Shown: positions 15,946 to 25,770 of the stretch, piece by piece | Layout of the letters: each line of letters begins with the position of its first letter | Position numbering within the stretch: position 1 is the first letter of the stretch | Source of the DNA: Oxalobacteraceae bacterium | Lineage (GTDB): Bacteria; Pseudomonadota; Gammaproteobacteria; Burkholderiales; Burkholderiaceae_D | Assembly (NCBI GenBank): GCA_947466695.1 | Contig: CANIFC010000005.1 | Coordinates: 1 to 39,556, forward strand | DNA: 39,556 nt | Direction of reading: 5' to 3' | Program-made: the position numbers and the translations under genes | The notes under the pieces: model-generated | The model's input: only the letters and a program-made list of their open reading frames with translations | Told to the model about the DNA's origin: nothing | Databases searched by the model: none

Positions 15946-17196
15946 TCAGGCCACGGTAATTTGTAGCGCATGATCACGCCAGCTGGCATTACTGTAACCG
16001 CCGGCATTGGCCATATTCACTTCGGCCTGCCAGTTGCCCATGGAATCAATGGCGCGACTGGCGATCACATAAATGCCTGGCGCCAGTTTCACGCTCGCGA
16101 CAAACTGGCGCCAGGCATAACGTCCAAGGTCAGGACCAACGAACCTGGCCGCGACCCATGTTACGCCACCATCGACCGAGACCTCGACCCCTTTCACCGC
16201 GTTGATGCCGCCAAAGGCCACGCCTTTGATCAGGCTCTGGCCGGCGGCGACAATGCCAGCTTCCGGGGCGGGCGAATTAATCCATGATTTTGTCGCCATC
16301 TCCCAGACCGAAGGCTGGCCGGGATCACCCTTCTGACCCGGTGCCGACATGCGGTAACCGGTCTTCTGGATCGCCGCATCCGTCTGTTCCAGCGTAAACG
16401 CCAGCTTTTTGATGTACTTGACGTTGTTCACGCCGGTGTAGCCCGGCACGATCAGGCGTAACGGGCCACCATGCGCCAGCGGGATCGGAACCCCGTTCAT
16501 CTCCCATGCCAGCAAGGCGTCGCCCATGGCCTTGAGCGGCACCGAGCGCTCCACCATGACACTTTTCGGATCGAGTCCCTCGGGTAATTTTTCACCGCCG
16601 GTACCGGTCATGTAGACCATGCCATCGGTGACACCGCCCAGCGCCTCGACCAGATCGCGTACCGGAACACCGCTCCAGACCACGCAACCAGCCGCACCGA
16701 CCGTCCATGAAGTGCCGCTGGCCTTGACCGGAAACAGGCCCCGGCCGTTGCCCGAACACTGCAATACCATGGCGGTGGTTTCCAGCCCGATGTTCTTGAG
16801 TTGCCTCAGGCTCAGCAACTGTGGCTTTTTCACGCCCTCAATCTGCACTTCCCAGGCGTCACGGTCAGCGACAATCGAGGCATCCGGGGCCGGCAGGTTA
16901 TTGCGGATATACAGCTGGTCGGACGGGGTGATGATGCTGGTGCCAAAAGCGCTGCGCCTGGTTTCCAGAGTATTGGAAGAATGCACGATCATCGCTGCCG
17001 GATCTTTCCAGGCAACGTAAGCGGGCAAGGGTTTGGCTAGTGGCGCAACCGGCGGCAGCGCCGCCTGTGCAAGTGCACTTTTGTGTAATCCGGCCATACC
17101 GGTCGCCGCCAATGTCACCGCCGTTCCGGTAAGAACCAGGCGTCGCGCCGGATTGCTGGGCTTGTGTGCTGAAATGTCGCTACTGTGCTTGGTCAT
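15946..17196 (-). CDS. sorA: Sulfite oxidase-family molybdopterin protein, SorA-like sulfite dehydrogenase
   Basis: 416 aa from the ATG at 17196. The leader has Arg-Arg (NPARRLVLTGTAVTL) and a hydrophobic core, a Tat-type signal for export of the folded molybdoenzyme. The molybdenum-ligand Cys is in VLQCSGNGRG (Cys 147), followed by GAAGCVVWSGVPVRDLVE. Later blocks LRLIVPGYTGVNNVKYIKKL and the C-terminal Ig-like dimerisation domain (VKGVEVSVDGGVTWVAARF and onwards) match the sulfite oxidase family. The reaction expected is sulfite + water to sulfate with electrons to the adjacent cytochrome c. SoxC or MsrP-like oxidoreductases are alternatives; the cytochrome partner supports SorA. Confidence 0.82.
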   Translation of the reverse strand: MTKHSSDISAHKPSNPARRLVLTGTAVTLAATGMAGLHKSALAQAALPPVAPLAKPLPAYVAWKDPAAMIVHSSNTLETRRSAFGTSIITPSDQLYIRNNLPAPDASIVADRDAWEVQIEGVKKPQLLSLRQLKNIGLETTAMVLQCSGNGRGLFPVKASGTSWTVGAAGCVVWSGVPVRDLVEALGGVTDGMVYMTGTGGEKLPEGLDPKSVMVERSVPLKAMGDALLAWEMNGVPIPLAHGGPLRLIVPGYTGVNNVKYIKKLAFTLEQTDAAIQKTGYRMSAPGQKGDPGQPSVWEMATKSWINSPAPEAGIVAAGQSLIKGVAFGGINAVKGVEVSVDGGVTWVAARFVGPDLGRYAWRQFVASVKLAPGIYVIASRAIDSMGNWQAEVNMANAGGYSNASWRDHALQITVA

Positions 17197-17410
17197 AATG
17201 GTCTCGAATAGATAGTCATGCAAGGGGGCGGCCCGTTGACAGCGGCCTGACATTGCTCTTGAAGATCAGCCATAAGCCTTAATCTATCTGGCAACTATGA
17301 TTGAATTATGCACAAGATCAACGATCAGGGCAACGACCAATTATGCCGACCTGAGCTGAACTGAGCTCAACCCGACAGAGGCCAGGCCGTCCCGCCCTGT
17401 TTACGCCATC

Positions 17411-18829
17411 CTAGCGCAGCGGCAGGGGATAACTGGCGACACTAACGTTACCTTCCTTGTCGACTGCCTGTACTCCAAAAAAATAGTTATCCTTGGATTT
17501 GCCCTTGACGCTGAATTCATGCACGTCGCCGACGAACTGGCTACCCTGCCAGACCGGGCTGGTGGTGTCGCGCCAGACGATGCGGTAACCGGCCAGATCT
17601 GTTTCCAGATTTTTTTCCCAAAGCAAGTTGGTGTCGTTTTCCAGCTGCGCGGTCCTGACCTGCACCTTGGCCGGTGCAGCCGGTGCCAGCGCCAGCGTTG
17701 CCAGTGCCACGGCATTGACGCGCGTTACCCTGGCGGTATAGTCGACATCGACAAATTGCGCCAGATCACCCATCTGCACACCATTTTCGACGCGAATGTC
17801 CTGATGCTGATGATCGAAATCCTCGTTGGGTTCGGTAAAGCGTAATGCCGCATAGCCGCGTTCGAGAAAGGGAATATGGTCGCCGCCCCGCAGGTAGCGG
17901 TCACGCCGGTGCACGATACTGACGGTAAAACCGGGCACGTAACGCTCACCCATTTCCTTCACATGGCGCGCGAGCTGACGCGAGATCGAATCACTTTCGC
18001 CACCGGTAGCGACCAGGCTACGCAACGCGTCCGGCATATCTTTCAGGGCTGGGACACCTTCGGCGAAGAGACGCACTTGCTTGTTGTCAATCGTACCGTT
18101 ATCGGCACGCGAGCTGCCGATAATGTCGTTAGTGAACATGCCGGCGATATTCATGTTTTTTTCGCGTGCCTGCTGCGCCCAATGCGTTGCACCAAACAGT
18201 CCTTGCTCTTCCGCCGCCACCGCCATGAACACCAGCGATGCATCGAACTGGTACTGCGCCATCACGCACGCCATTTCCATCACCGCAGCGGTACCGGAAG
18301 CATCGTCATTGGCACCGGGCGCAGCGGAGGTGGCATCCATCACATCGGTGGCACGCGAATCATAGTGTCCGCTGACCACGTAATAGCGTTCAGGCGAACG
18401 GCTGCCCTTGAGGGTCGCCACGACATTAACGATCTCGGTCGGACGGCTCAGGCGACGTCCGGCCGGCTCGGTATAACTATCGAAACGGACGTCGAGGCGA
18501 TCGCCACCGCAGCGCTCCAGCTCGGCCTTGATCCAGCGCCGCGCCGCGCCGATACCGACCGTATCAGACGCGGTTTCGGACATGGTGTGACGGGTTTCAA
18601 AACTCACCAGTTTACGGATGTAGGCGTCAATCCGTGCAGAGGAAATACTGTTGACGATACGCGTAACCTGTGGCTGTCTTGCGCTAATTTTTTCGTCTAT
18701 TTTCTGTTCCATTTTCGCGTCAGAAACAGCGCTGCCAGCCTGCGCCAGCGGTGCCGCCATCAGGCCAGTGGCAGTGACCAGAAAAAAGGCCTGCGCGAAA
18801 AATTGAGAGGTTTTTTGGTATCGGGTCAT
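17411..18829 (-). CDS. Exported M28 family metallopeptidase with C-terminal fibronectin-like domain
   Basis: 472 aa with a signal peptide (about 1-31, ending PLAQAGS). The M28 domain shows the zinc ligands in order: SGHYDSR (His 155), GANDDASG (Asp about 175), AAEEQGLFG (Glu pair 207-208), FTNDIIGSS (Asp 235) and a late His in EDFDHQHQDIR. These define a co-catalytic two-zinc aminopeptidase. About 85 residues at the C-terminus (KVQVRTAQLENDTNLLWEKN to the end) resemble a fibronectin type III-like domain, with GYRIVWRDTT and YFFGVQAVDKEGN. It is probably a periplasmic or secreted aminopeptidase. No operon partner is apparent. Confidence 0.85.
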   Translation of the reverse strand: MTRYQKTSQFFAQAFFLVTATGLMAAPLAQAGSAVSDAKMEQKIDEKISARQPQVTRIVNSISSARIDAYIRKLVSFETRHTMSETASDTVGIGAARRWIKAELERCGGDRLDVRFDSYTEPAGRRLSRPTEIVNVVATLKGSRSPERYYVVSGHYDSRATDVMDATSAAPGANDDASGTAAVMEMACVMAQYQFDASLVFMAVAAEEQGLFGATHWAQQAREKNMNIAGMFTNDIIGSSRADNGTIDNKQVRLFAEGVPALKDMPDALRSLVATGGESDSISRQLARHVKEMGERYVPGFTVSIVHRRDRYLRGGDHIPFLERGYAALRFTEPNEDFDHQHQDIRVENGVQMGDLAQFVDVDYTARVTRVNAVALATLALAPAAPAKVQVRTAQLENDTNLLWEKNLETDLAGYRIVWRDTTSPVWQGSQFVGDVHEFSVKGKSKDNYFFGVQAVDKEGNVSVASYPLPLR

Positions 18830-18958
18830 GGGTCATCTATCTGAAAAGAAAGAGTTCCAGTGTAACCGCTGTTTGCCCGGGAATGGTTCACCGGACTCAC
18901 CACAAGGATTTACAGGGTACCAGACCGGTCTGTCGCGCTATCGCCAAAAACAGCCGGT

Positions 18959-19486
18959 TTATCTGGCTGGCACCTGAGCGGGGCAACTGGCAGAGATCCA
19001 GCGGCCACTGACATCGGCGCGTTCATTCATGGGATTACCCTGTACCTGACCGGAGAATTGGGTTTGTCCCTGAAAACGTTCCGGGCTGGTAAAAGAGCCC
19101 TCTGCCGTGCCGCTACCTTTCAGGCCGGGGCCGGAACAGACATAGTCCACCTTGTAGTTGCTGCCGGTATGCACGGCATTTTTGGCGCTGCAGCCGGATT
19201 GGGCGTGATAGAAATCGGGCAGCTTGTTCAAGGCTGCCATCTCCGGTGTAATGCAGGTGTTCGATATCGCAGCACCGTTCTCGATTTGTGGCAATTCGAA
19301 ACCATATTGCCTGGCCATATTCGCCAGATTGTCCATCTGTCCGGGTGGCAGTTGCGGTACCAGCTTGAGTAAATCAGAACTGGTCGACAATTCCCAGAGT
19401 CCCGGACGCATGCTGTTTTCTGCTGCATAAGTGGCGGAGGACAACGATAAACAGAGAAAAATAACAGCGCAGATTTTTGTGTACAT
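18959..19486 (-). CDS. DUF3617 domain exported protein
   Basis: 175 aa. A signal peptide (1-21, cleavage near TYAA) is followed by the start of the DUF3617 fold, NSMRPGLWELSTSSD, and by four Cys (NTCITPE, SGCSAKN, DYVCSGP and SASCPAQ) that could form two disulfides. A late GRWISASC completes the pattern. These proteins are common in proteobacteria, usually periplasmic, with no known function. TCAGGAAA lies 6 nt before the ATG. The gene stands alone, 129 nt from the M28 peptidase start. Confidence 0.78.
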   Translation of the reverse strand: MYTKICAVIFLCLSLSSATYAAENSMRPGLWELSTSSDLLKLVPQLPPGQMDNLANMARQYGFELPQIENGAAISNTCITPEMAALNKLPDFYHAQSGCSAKNAVHTGSNYKVDYVCSGPGLKGSGTAEGSFTSPERFQGQTQFSGQVQGNPMNERADVSGRWISASCPAQVPAR

Positions 19487-19749
19487 GGCGTTTCCTGATA
19501 ACGAAGGGGACTACTCTAGCATGTGAGGCCAGATTCGCCAGTAAGTTCAAACTGCGGGAGAATAGAAGCGCCACCGCGCTAGCCTGCGCTGATTCAACAC
19601 ACATGCCTCGCACCCGGACAGCGGCGCTACCGGCGAACTCACGAGCATCATTCATGCCGGCTCCCGCTGCCGGTCATTCCGCAAAAGAATTCACCTGAAC
19701 TTGGCGCGACTCAGATATTTTTTCAGGTCCTGCCTGCAGCCTGCAGCAA

Positions 19750-20904
19750 TTACAAGATAGCCTGCTCCAGATACTCCTGCTTTTTGCCCATATCGTCATC
19801 CGAATCGGAAAAGCGCAAGGCGATTGCACGGAAGTCTTCCTGAATTTCCGCGAAAGCATCGAACATGTCGGCATCAAAGTGGCTGCCCCTGCCTTCTGAC
19901 ATGATGGCCACCGCAGTTTCATGCGACATGCCGGTCTTGTACACCCGACGGCTGATCAGCGCGTCATAGACATCGGCCACCGCCATCAGGCGCGCCGCGA
20001 TCGGGATATCGTCGCCGGCCAGACCTAGCGGATAACCGCTGCCGTCCCATTTTTCCTGATGCGAGTAAGCGATGGATTTGGCAAACGAGAGAAAATCGAC
20101 CTCGATACCAAGGGCTTTTTCTGCGTGCTCAATGGCATCCCGGCCCAGGGTCGTATGGGTTTTCATGATCTCAAATTCATGCGGCTCAAAACGACCGGGC
20201 TTGAGCAGGATACGGTCAGGAATCCCTATTTTTCCGATATCGTGCAATGGCGCAGATTTGTACAGCATGTTGATGTTGACATCGGTCAGAAACCAGGCAA
20301 AACGCGGATGGCTGGACAGTTTCTCTGCCAGCGCCTTGACATAAAATTGCGTACGGCGGATATGATTACCCGTTTCACAATCGCGCGTTTCAGCCAGCGA
20401 CGCCATGGCCAGTATCGTCACATCCTGAATGGCATTGACTTCGCGTGTGCGTTTGGCCACTTCGAGTTCAAGAAAATCATTCTGGTCGCGCAAGAATACC
20501 GCCATCGCATTGAGCGCCAGATGGTTCTTTACCCGTGCCATGACGATCGGCGCGCTGATCGGCTTGGTAATGTAATCAACGGCGCCCAATTCCAGCCCTT
20601 TTCTTTCATCTTCCACTTCCGATTTTGAGGTCAGGAAGATCACCGGTATGTGCATCGTCTTGGGGTTGCGCTTGAGCCGCTCACACACCTGATAGCCATC
20701 CATGCCGGGCATCATGATATCGAGCAAGATCAAATCCGGTGGATTGGCCGAGGCCGCAATTTCCAGCGCCCGCTCGCCACTAAAAGCGTTTTTCACTTTG
20801 TAGTCGGCCTGCAGCAGCTCATTCATCAGCGCCAGATTAGCCGGGGTATCGTCCACGACCAATATCGTGGCTCTCTGACCGAGATTGACGTTAACAGTAT
20901 TCAT
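19750..20904 (-). CDS. Response regulator with HD-GYP domain (putative c-di-GMP phosphodiesterase)
   Basis: 384 aa. Receiver domain at 13-130: VVDDT acidic pocket, phospho-Asp 62 in [11 protein letters not shown], and Lys 114 in ITKPIS. A short helix leads to the HD-GYP domain (about 160-365): [18 protein letters not shown] (His 221, Asp 222), [12 protein letters not shown], and [11 protein letters not shown] (282-292), followed by [14 protein letters not shown]. This is the RpfG-like arrangement that hydrolyses cyclic di-GMP to GMP. The first conserved pair reads HQ instead of HH, a variant also seen in other response-regulator HD-GYP proteins. The ATG overlaps the stop of the hybrid kinase gene by 4 nt, so that kinase is the likely phosphodonor. 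Confidence 0.9.
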   Translation of the reverse strand: MNTVNVNLGQRATILVVDDTPANLALMNELLQADYKVKNAFSGERALEIAASANPPDLILLDIMMPGMDGYQVCERLKRNPKTMHIPVIFLTSKSEVEDERKGLELGAVDYITKPISAPIVMARVKNHLALNAMAVFLRDQNDFLELEVAKRTREVNAIQDVTILAMASLAETRDCETGNHIRRTQFYVKALAEKLSSHPRFAWFLTDVNINMLYKSAPLHDIGKIGIPDRILLKPGRFEPHEFEIMKTHTTLGRDAIEHAEKALGIEVDFLSFAKSIAYSHQEKWDGSGYPLGLAGDDIPIAARLMAVADVYDALISRRVYKTGMSHETAVAIMSEGRGSHFDADMFDAFAEIQEDFRAIALRFSDSDDDMGKKQEYLEQAIL

Positions 20905-23900
20905 GGTAATTCCTTGTGGGGCGCGGTGGCAGGGACTGCGGTGGCGGTTCTGAAGGCGCTCAGTGCGTTGACAAAATCAAAGCCTTGAATGTAGCCATCA
21001 ATCTTTTGGTGCTGCTCAGGAAAAGCCGAGCTGAACAGGTCGGTGTGAGTGTTCCAGACGATACGCGCAGCAGAATCATCATCTGCCAGCAAGGCGTCCA
21101 GTGTTGCGCAGGTGCGCTTGAGCTTTTCCGGATCAACGGCAACCTGCCGGGCCGTATTTTTTTCCGGCAGCTTCTGCTCTAGTTGACCGATCAGATCAGC
21201 GAGCAGCTTTGCCATTTCGCTGATCTGCGCATCCACGGTTTCGCGCGGCTGGCGCTCGCCAATGCGCGTTTCGATGATACCCGAAAGGCGCTGCAGTTCG
21301 GTCGCGCCGATGGTGCCGGCAAGTCCCCTTAAAGTGTGTGCCAGACGCTCGGCGGTTTCCCAGTCATGACCATCAAGTGCGGCGATAATATCGGTTGCCG
21401 CGCGCGCCTGGCCGCTGGCAAACATGCGTAACATGGTCAGGTAAAGTGCTTTCTGACCGGGCAGCCGACGCATGACCAGCGCCATGTCAAGTCCGTCAAT
21501 GTGCGCTGGCAGGTGCGTCTCATCGGGCGCATGGTGCGCTTTGAGCTCGGCAATCAAGGTGGCTGCCTGCCTTGGCTTAATCCATTTCAACAAAGCCAGC
21601 CAGAGGTCATCCGGTTCAATTGGTTTGGCGACATGATCGTTCATACCGGCAACCATACAGACATCGCGGTCTTTCTGCATCGCGTTGGCGGTCATGGCGA
21701 CAACAGGAATATCCTTGAAGCGCGGGTCCTGACGTAATTCCAGCGTAGCCGTCACACCATCCATGACCGGCATCTGCATGTCCATCAGGATCAGGTCGTA
21801 CTCCGAGACCCTGAGTTTATCGAGTGCAATCTGGCCGTTTTCTGCCAGATCCACAATGAAGCCGGCATCGCGCAGCAGTTCTCCCGCCACTTCCTGATTA
21901 AGCTGATTGTCTTCCACCAGCAGGATACGGGCACCACTGATGGTGGAGAGCCGTATCAGGGTGTCAATGGACACATCCACCGATGACGGGCCATGGTCGC
22001 CGTCGCCTGCACCACCGAGCATACGCACCATGCAGTCAAACAGCACAGAGGCACTGATGGGCTTGATCAGCACGTCCTCAATCCCGGCACGCTCGGCACC
22101 CTGAATGACTTCTTCCCGGCCATAGGCGGTCACCATCATCATGCGCGGCAATTGCTTGAGCGGGAGTTGTTTCAAGCGTCTGGCGGTCTCGATACCATCC
22201 ATCTCCGGCATTTGCCAGTCGAGGAACACGATCTCGTAGGGACGGTTTTCCTGTTCGGCCAGCAGAACCAGACGCAGCGCCTCTGTACCCGAATCAACCT
22301 GATCCACATCAAACTTCATGCTGCGCAGCAGATTACCCAAGACCAGGCGGGCATTTTCATTGTCATCGACGACCAGAACGCGCTTGTCTTGCAAATCACC
22401 GGACAGTACCAGCTTGCGCGGCTGACTGGCACTCTTGCCCAGACGTGCCGTGAACCAAAAATGACTGCCTTTGCCGGGTTCACTGTCAACCCCTACCTCG
22501 CCATGCATCAATTCAGCGAGTTTTTTAGAAATCACCAGACCCAGGCCACTACCACCAAATTCACGCGTAATCGAGGTATCGGCCTGAGAAAACCGCTGGA
22601 ACAAACGGCCGATCTGCTCTTGCGTCAGGCCTATCCCGGTGTCATTGACCGAACAATGGATGAGCACCTCGGTCTCCGTCTGCTCTTTGATGCGGATCAC
22701 GATATCAATCTCTCCGCGCTCAGTGAACTTAACGGCATTATTGGCGTAGTTAATCAGGATTTGCCCTAAGCGCAGTGAGTCACCGATCAATTTGGGAGGC
22801 ACACTCTCTTCGACGTCAAATACCAGTTCCAGCCCTTTGGCAGAGGCTTTTTCACTGATCAGGTTGGCGACATTGTCGAGCACTTTCTCGAGTTCAAATT
22901 CGGCATGCTCGACGACCAGCTGACCAACCTCAATCTTGGAAAAATCAAGAATGTCATTGATAATATTGAGTAAATGCCGGCTCGATCCCTGAATTTTCTT
23001 GATGTAATCACGCTGACGCAAGGTCAGTTCGGATTTCAAGGCTAAATGGGACATGCCGATAATGGCGTTCATGGGGGTACGAATTTCATGACTCATGTTG
23101 GAGAGAAAATCGGATTTGGCAAGATTGGCTTTTTCAGCCGCCGCCTTGGCACTGGTGAGCGCCACATTATTGACCTGTAGTATCTCGAGCAAATGCTGGG
23201 TTTCAACGTACACCAGATTCTTGATCCGCTGCTGACCTTCGCGGTAAATGACATACGCAAAAGACAGGGCAAACACCAGTATGAGCAAACTGGCCAGAAT
23301 GAGTATGGTAAAAAGGCGATGCATATTGCCCTGAAATTCTGCGTCGCGGCGCACCAGTAGCGCCTCTTCTAAAGCAATAAAACCGTGCATTTCAAGCCGG
23401 ATGGAATCCATCAGACCCTTGCTATAAGCGAGGTCGGCCTGCGCCAGGGCGGTAGGCAAATCGGTCGTGCTGCGTAACTCGATGTTTGCTACAAAATTAC
23501 GCATTTGCGCATCGAGCAAGGGCTTGACTTTATCGACGTGCACTTGCGCTTCCTTGTTGAGGGTGCGCTGGCGTAAATCAGCAAGTTCATTCATGGCACC
23601 GTCCCGCATCGCCAGGTAGGGTTCCAGAAAGGTTTCCTTGCCAGTAAGAAAATAGCCCCTGACAGCTGTCTCGGCATCCTTCAGGTCGGATAAGAGCTCT
23701 TGAGCGCTATGCAGCAATTCAGAAGTACGCACGCGTTCATTGGCCGCATGCTCAATCTGCCGGTAAGCGCCAATGGATACCGTCGTCACCATCGCAACAA
23801 GTAAGGCGGCTGCGCCAAACAAGCCGATCATTTTATGCAGGGGTTTCACAGTGGAGTTGCTTTCTGTTTCAAGTGACGCTTTAAAAAAAGTAGCCAGGTG

Positions 23901-23927
23901 TGCAAACAACTGCAGATCGCAAGGCAT
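20901..23927 (-). CDS. Hybrid sensor histidine kinase (CHASE3-like sensor, HisKA, HATPase, REC, REC, Hpt)
   Basis: 1008 aa from the ATG at 23927. Order of parts: TM1 (about 34-54); an extracytoplasmic helical region with [21 protein letters not shown], typical of CHASE3; TM2 (about 205-227); a coiled coil; HisKA with His 280 in SHEIRTPMN; HATPase_c with [16 protein letters not shown] and GGSGLGL; receiver 1 (Asp 570); receiver 2 (Asp 716); Hpt with His 864 in HTLRGLAGT; then about 80 C-terminal residues with no recognised domain. It works at the inner membrane as a phosphorelay sensor of unknown signal. A GTG at 23849 ([12 protein letters not shown]) or the ATG at 23831 are alternative starts that would shorten the cytoplasmic N-terminus. 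ATGA coupling to the HD-GYP regulator gene points to c-di-GMP as output. Confidence 0.9.
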   Translation of the reverse strand: MPCDLQLFAHLATFFKASLETESNSTVKPLHKMIGLFGAAALLVAMVTTVSIGAYRQIEHAANERVRTSELLHSAQELLSDLKDAETAVRGYFLTGKETFLEPYLAMRDGAMNELADLRQRTLNKEAQVHVDKVKPLLDAQMRNFVANIELRSTTDLPTALAQADLAYSKGLMDSIRLEMHGFIALEEALLVRRDAEFQGNMHRLFTILILASLLILVFALSFAYVIYREGQQRIKNLVYVETQHLLEILQVNNVALTSAKAAAEKANLAKSDFLSNMSHEIRTPMNAIIGMSHLALKSELTLRQRDYIKKIQGSSRHLLNIINDILDFSKIEVGQLVVEHAEFELEKVLDNVANLISEKASAKGLELVFDVEESVPPKLIGDSLRLGQILINYANNAVKFTERGEIDIVIRIKEQTETEVLIHCSVNDTGIGLTQEQIGRLFQRFSQADTSITREFGGSGLGLVISKKLAELMHGEVGVDSEPGKGSHFWFTARLGKSASQPRKLVLSGDLQDKRVLVVDDNENARLVLGNLLRSMKFDVDQVDSGTEALRLVLLAEQENRPYEIVFLDWQMPEMDGIETARRLKQLPLKQLPRMMMVTAYGREEVIQGAERAGIEDVLIKPISASVLFDCMVRMLGGAGDGDHGPSSVDVSIDTLIRLSTISGARILLVEDNQLNQEVAGELLRDAGFIVDLAENGQIALDKLRVSEYDLILMDMQMPVMDGVTATLELRQDPRFKDIPVVAMTANAMQKDRDVCMVAGMNDHVAKPIEPDDLWLALLKWIKPRQAATLIAELKAHHAPDETHLPAHIDGLDMALVMRRLPGQKALYLTMLRMFASGQARAATDIIAALDGHDWETAERLAHTLRGLAGTIGATELQRLSGIIETRIGERQPRETVDAQISEMAKLLADLIGQLEQKLPEKNTARQVAVDPEKLKRTCATLDALLADDDSAARIVWNTHTDLFSSAFPEQHQKIDGYIQGFDFVNALSAFRTATAVPATAPHKELP

Positions 23928-24751
23928 CGCGGGTAATCGTTACATACGGAGTTTTTTGTCATCACAAAACGCAATCAGGTGGAAAACTTTCCGCCATCTC
24001 AAACCATCACTTTTACCCTCAAGAAATGACAGCAGGGTCACATCAACACCGTTGACACAATTTACTGACGACAACCGAGAATGTCTCATGCTATTGAGTG
24101 ACATCGTCCGGTTATTTACATGAAATCTTCTTCCGGGGAGTCGGTAAGCGAATAGAAACTCAGGTTTCCAAACAATACTTCACACTATGGGCAAGATATT
24201 TTCGATATCAAAAGCGTTGCATATCCATAACAATTCGGATCAACCTCTTCCGTGTTACGAGCCAGTGAAGCGCTTAAAAATGGAGAGCTCCGGGCCGATG
24301 ACGCTTTTTCTTGAATTTCAGAATGTTCTTTTTTCTTTTTTACTGACCACTAAAAACCTTTGCGCACATAGCGGCGCACACATTTTTTTCTTTATCCTGG
24401 CACACTCTTTTGAGCCTCGGCCGTGAATCAATTTGGTGAACAATTATAATCATACGCGACCGGCATGAGCCCAACAAGCTTTCTCCACAGATCATTATGG
24501 AGACCCGTTTTAATCAAGGATAAACAACTTGAGGGTTAACTATCGATGGCGCTGGCAAGAACTGGCTTCCGATATAAACGCACGATGTAAAGAGGCATTT
24601 TCGGGAACAGGTACAGCTACAGGGCAAGTGCATCCTGCCCTGTTCGTGCCCTTGGCTAATGCGCCTTATGGCCTCAGGCAAGACTGGCAGGCCAAAGCGG
24701 CGGCTGGTGTGCGGCAGATACGCTGTATCAGCGCAGGATGGATGCGTTTTA
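23928..24751. other. 824-nt intergenic gap, no gene identified
   Basis: This gap lies between the 5' end of the hybrid kinase gene and the 3' end of cysB, both minus strand. Plus-strand frames at 24187-24426 and 24529-24792 lack ribosome sites and recognisable sequence. An 8-bp inverted repeat (ACAGGGCA/TGCCCTGT, 24619-24643) lies about 110 nt past the cysB stop and could help end that transcript, although it has no T run. T-rich tracts occur at 24308-24345 and 24385-24400. The hybrid kinase promoter should lie in the left 150 nt. I see no RNA gene, but a small RNA cannot be excluded. Confidence 0.5.
24619..24643. repeat. 8-bp inverted repeat downstream of cysB
   Basis: ACAGGGCA and TGCCCTGT are separated by 9 nt. 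It lies about 110 nt downstream of the cysB stop on the minus strand, with no U-tract, so a rho-independent terminator is doubtful. Confidence 0.4.
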
Positions 24752-25678
24752 CTACTCAGGCGTCGAAAGTGCCTGACGAATTTCGCCGGTAGTGAGCGCA
24801 GGCGCAAATTGACGGATGAAATCGTAGGTGTAGCCGCGCAGGTAGGTGCCACGCCTTACCGCCAGGCGGGTGGTGTTCGAGGCAAACAGATGACTGACCG
24901 CAATGGTACGCAAAACCGGACTGCGTTGATATTCGACCGCCATGGAAGCGACCAGCCCCAAGCCCAAACCGAGGGTGACATATTGCTGGATCACATCCGA
25001 ATCCATCGCCGTGAGCACGATGTCGGTCGCCAGTCCGGCAGCGCGGAAGGCATCATCAATATGACCACGGCCGGTAAAGCCGACGTCATAGGTGATAAGC
25101 GGAAACGCCGCCAGATCGGCCAGTGTCAGGCCGTCTTTTTGCAGCAGCGGATGCCCCTCTGGAACAACGGCCACGTGATGCCATTCATAACAAGGAAAAG
25201 AGACCAGATCCTTGAAACGTGACAAGCCCTCGGTAGCGATACCGATATCGGCTTTACCGGACAATACCCATTCGGCGATATGCTCGGGCGAACTTTGCTG
25301 CAGGGCGATGCGCACATCGGGAAACGCCAGGCGGAACTGCTGCACCACCTTGGGCAGCACATAACGTGCCTGGGTATGGGTCGTGGCGACCGTGAGCGTT
25401 CCCTTGTTCTGGTCGGCATACTCATTGCCGGCCTGGCGCAGGTTTTCCGCCTCCAGCAACAAGCGTTCAATAATGTGCAAAATCCCTTTTCCAGGTTCGG
25501 TCAGTCCGGTCAGGCGTTTGCCGTTACGCTCGAAAATATCGACGCCCAGTTCCTCTTCGAGCTCGCGGATCTGACGGCTGACTCCCGGTTGCGAGGTGAA
25601 CAGCACATTGGCCACCTCGGTCAGGTTAAAGCCGCAGCGTGAGGCTTCGCGAATTGAACGTAATTGCTGGAAATTCAT
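24752..25678 (-). CDS. cysB: LysR-type regulator CysB
   Basis: 308 aa. The N-terminus MNFQQLRSIREASRCGFNLTEVA.VLFTSQPGVSRQIRELEEELG is the CysB/Cbl signature within the LysR family, with the recognition helix at SQPGVSRQIREL. The effector domain contains TTHTQARYVLPKVVQQFR, which in CysB binds N-acetylserine and sulfate or thiosulfate, and GLGLGLVASMA. CysB activates sulfate uptake and cysteine synthesis under sulfur limitation, with N-acetylserine as inducer. It lies 92 nt downstream of cysA on the same strand, at the end of the sulfate transporter operon, an arrangement known from betaproteobacteria that would allow feedback on its own expression. Cbl is the alternative; genomic context favours CysB. 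Confidence 0.9.
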   Translation of the reverse strand: MNFQQLRSIREASRCGFNLTEVANVLFTSQPGVSRQIRELEEELGVDIFERNGKRLTGLTEPGKGILHIIERLLLEAENLRQAGNEYADQNKGTLTVATTHTQARYVLPKVVQQFRLAFPDVRIALQQSSPEHIAEWVLSGKADIGIATEGLSRFKDLVSFPCYEWHHVAVVPEGHPLLQKDGLTLADLAAFPLITYDVGFTGRGHIDDAFRAAGLATDIVLTAMDSDVIQQYVTLGLGLGLVASMAVEYQRSPVLRTIAVSHLFASNTTRLAVRRGTYLRGYTYDFIRQFAPALTTGEIRQALSTPE

Positions 25679-25770
25679 ACGGTTCCTGATTCTCGTCGAG
25701 CTCTTTTTATCGATGCGGTGTCGCTGCGTCGTTGGATAGTCAGCCGGCGTGTTGATGGATCGTTACGTTG

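Noticed and set aside
17876-18844. 322-codon plus-strand frame antisense to the M28 peptidase gene
   Set aside because: His/Arg-rich shadow of a gene with clear zinc-binding motifs on the other strand.
21993-22769. 258-codon plus-strand frame inside the hybrid kinase gene
   Set aside because: Lies opposite the receiver and ATPase domains and shows no family pattern of its own.
24187-24426. 79-codon plus-strand frame in the gap before the hybrid kinase
   Set aside because: Phe-rich translation from T-tracts, no ribosome site and no similarity recognised.
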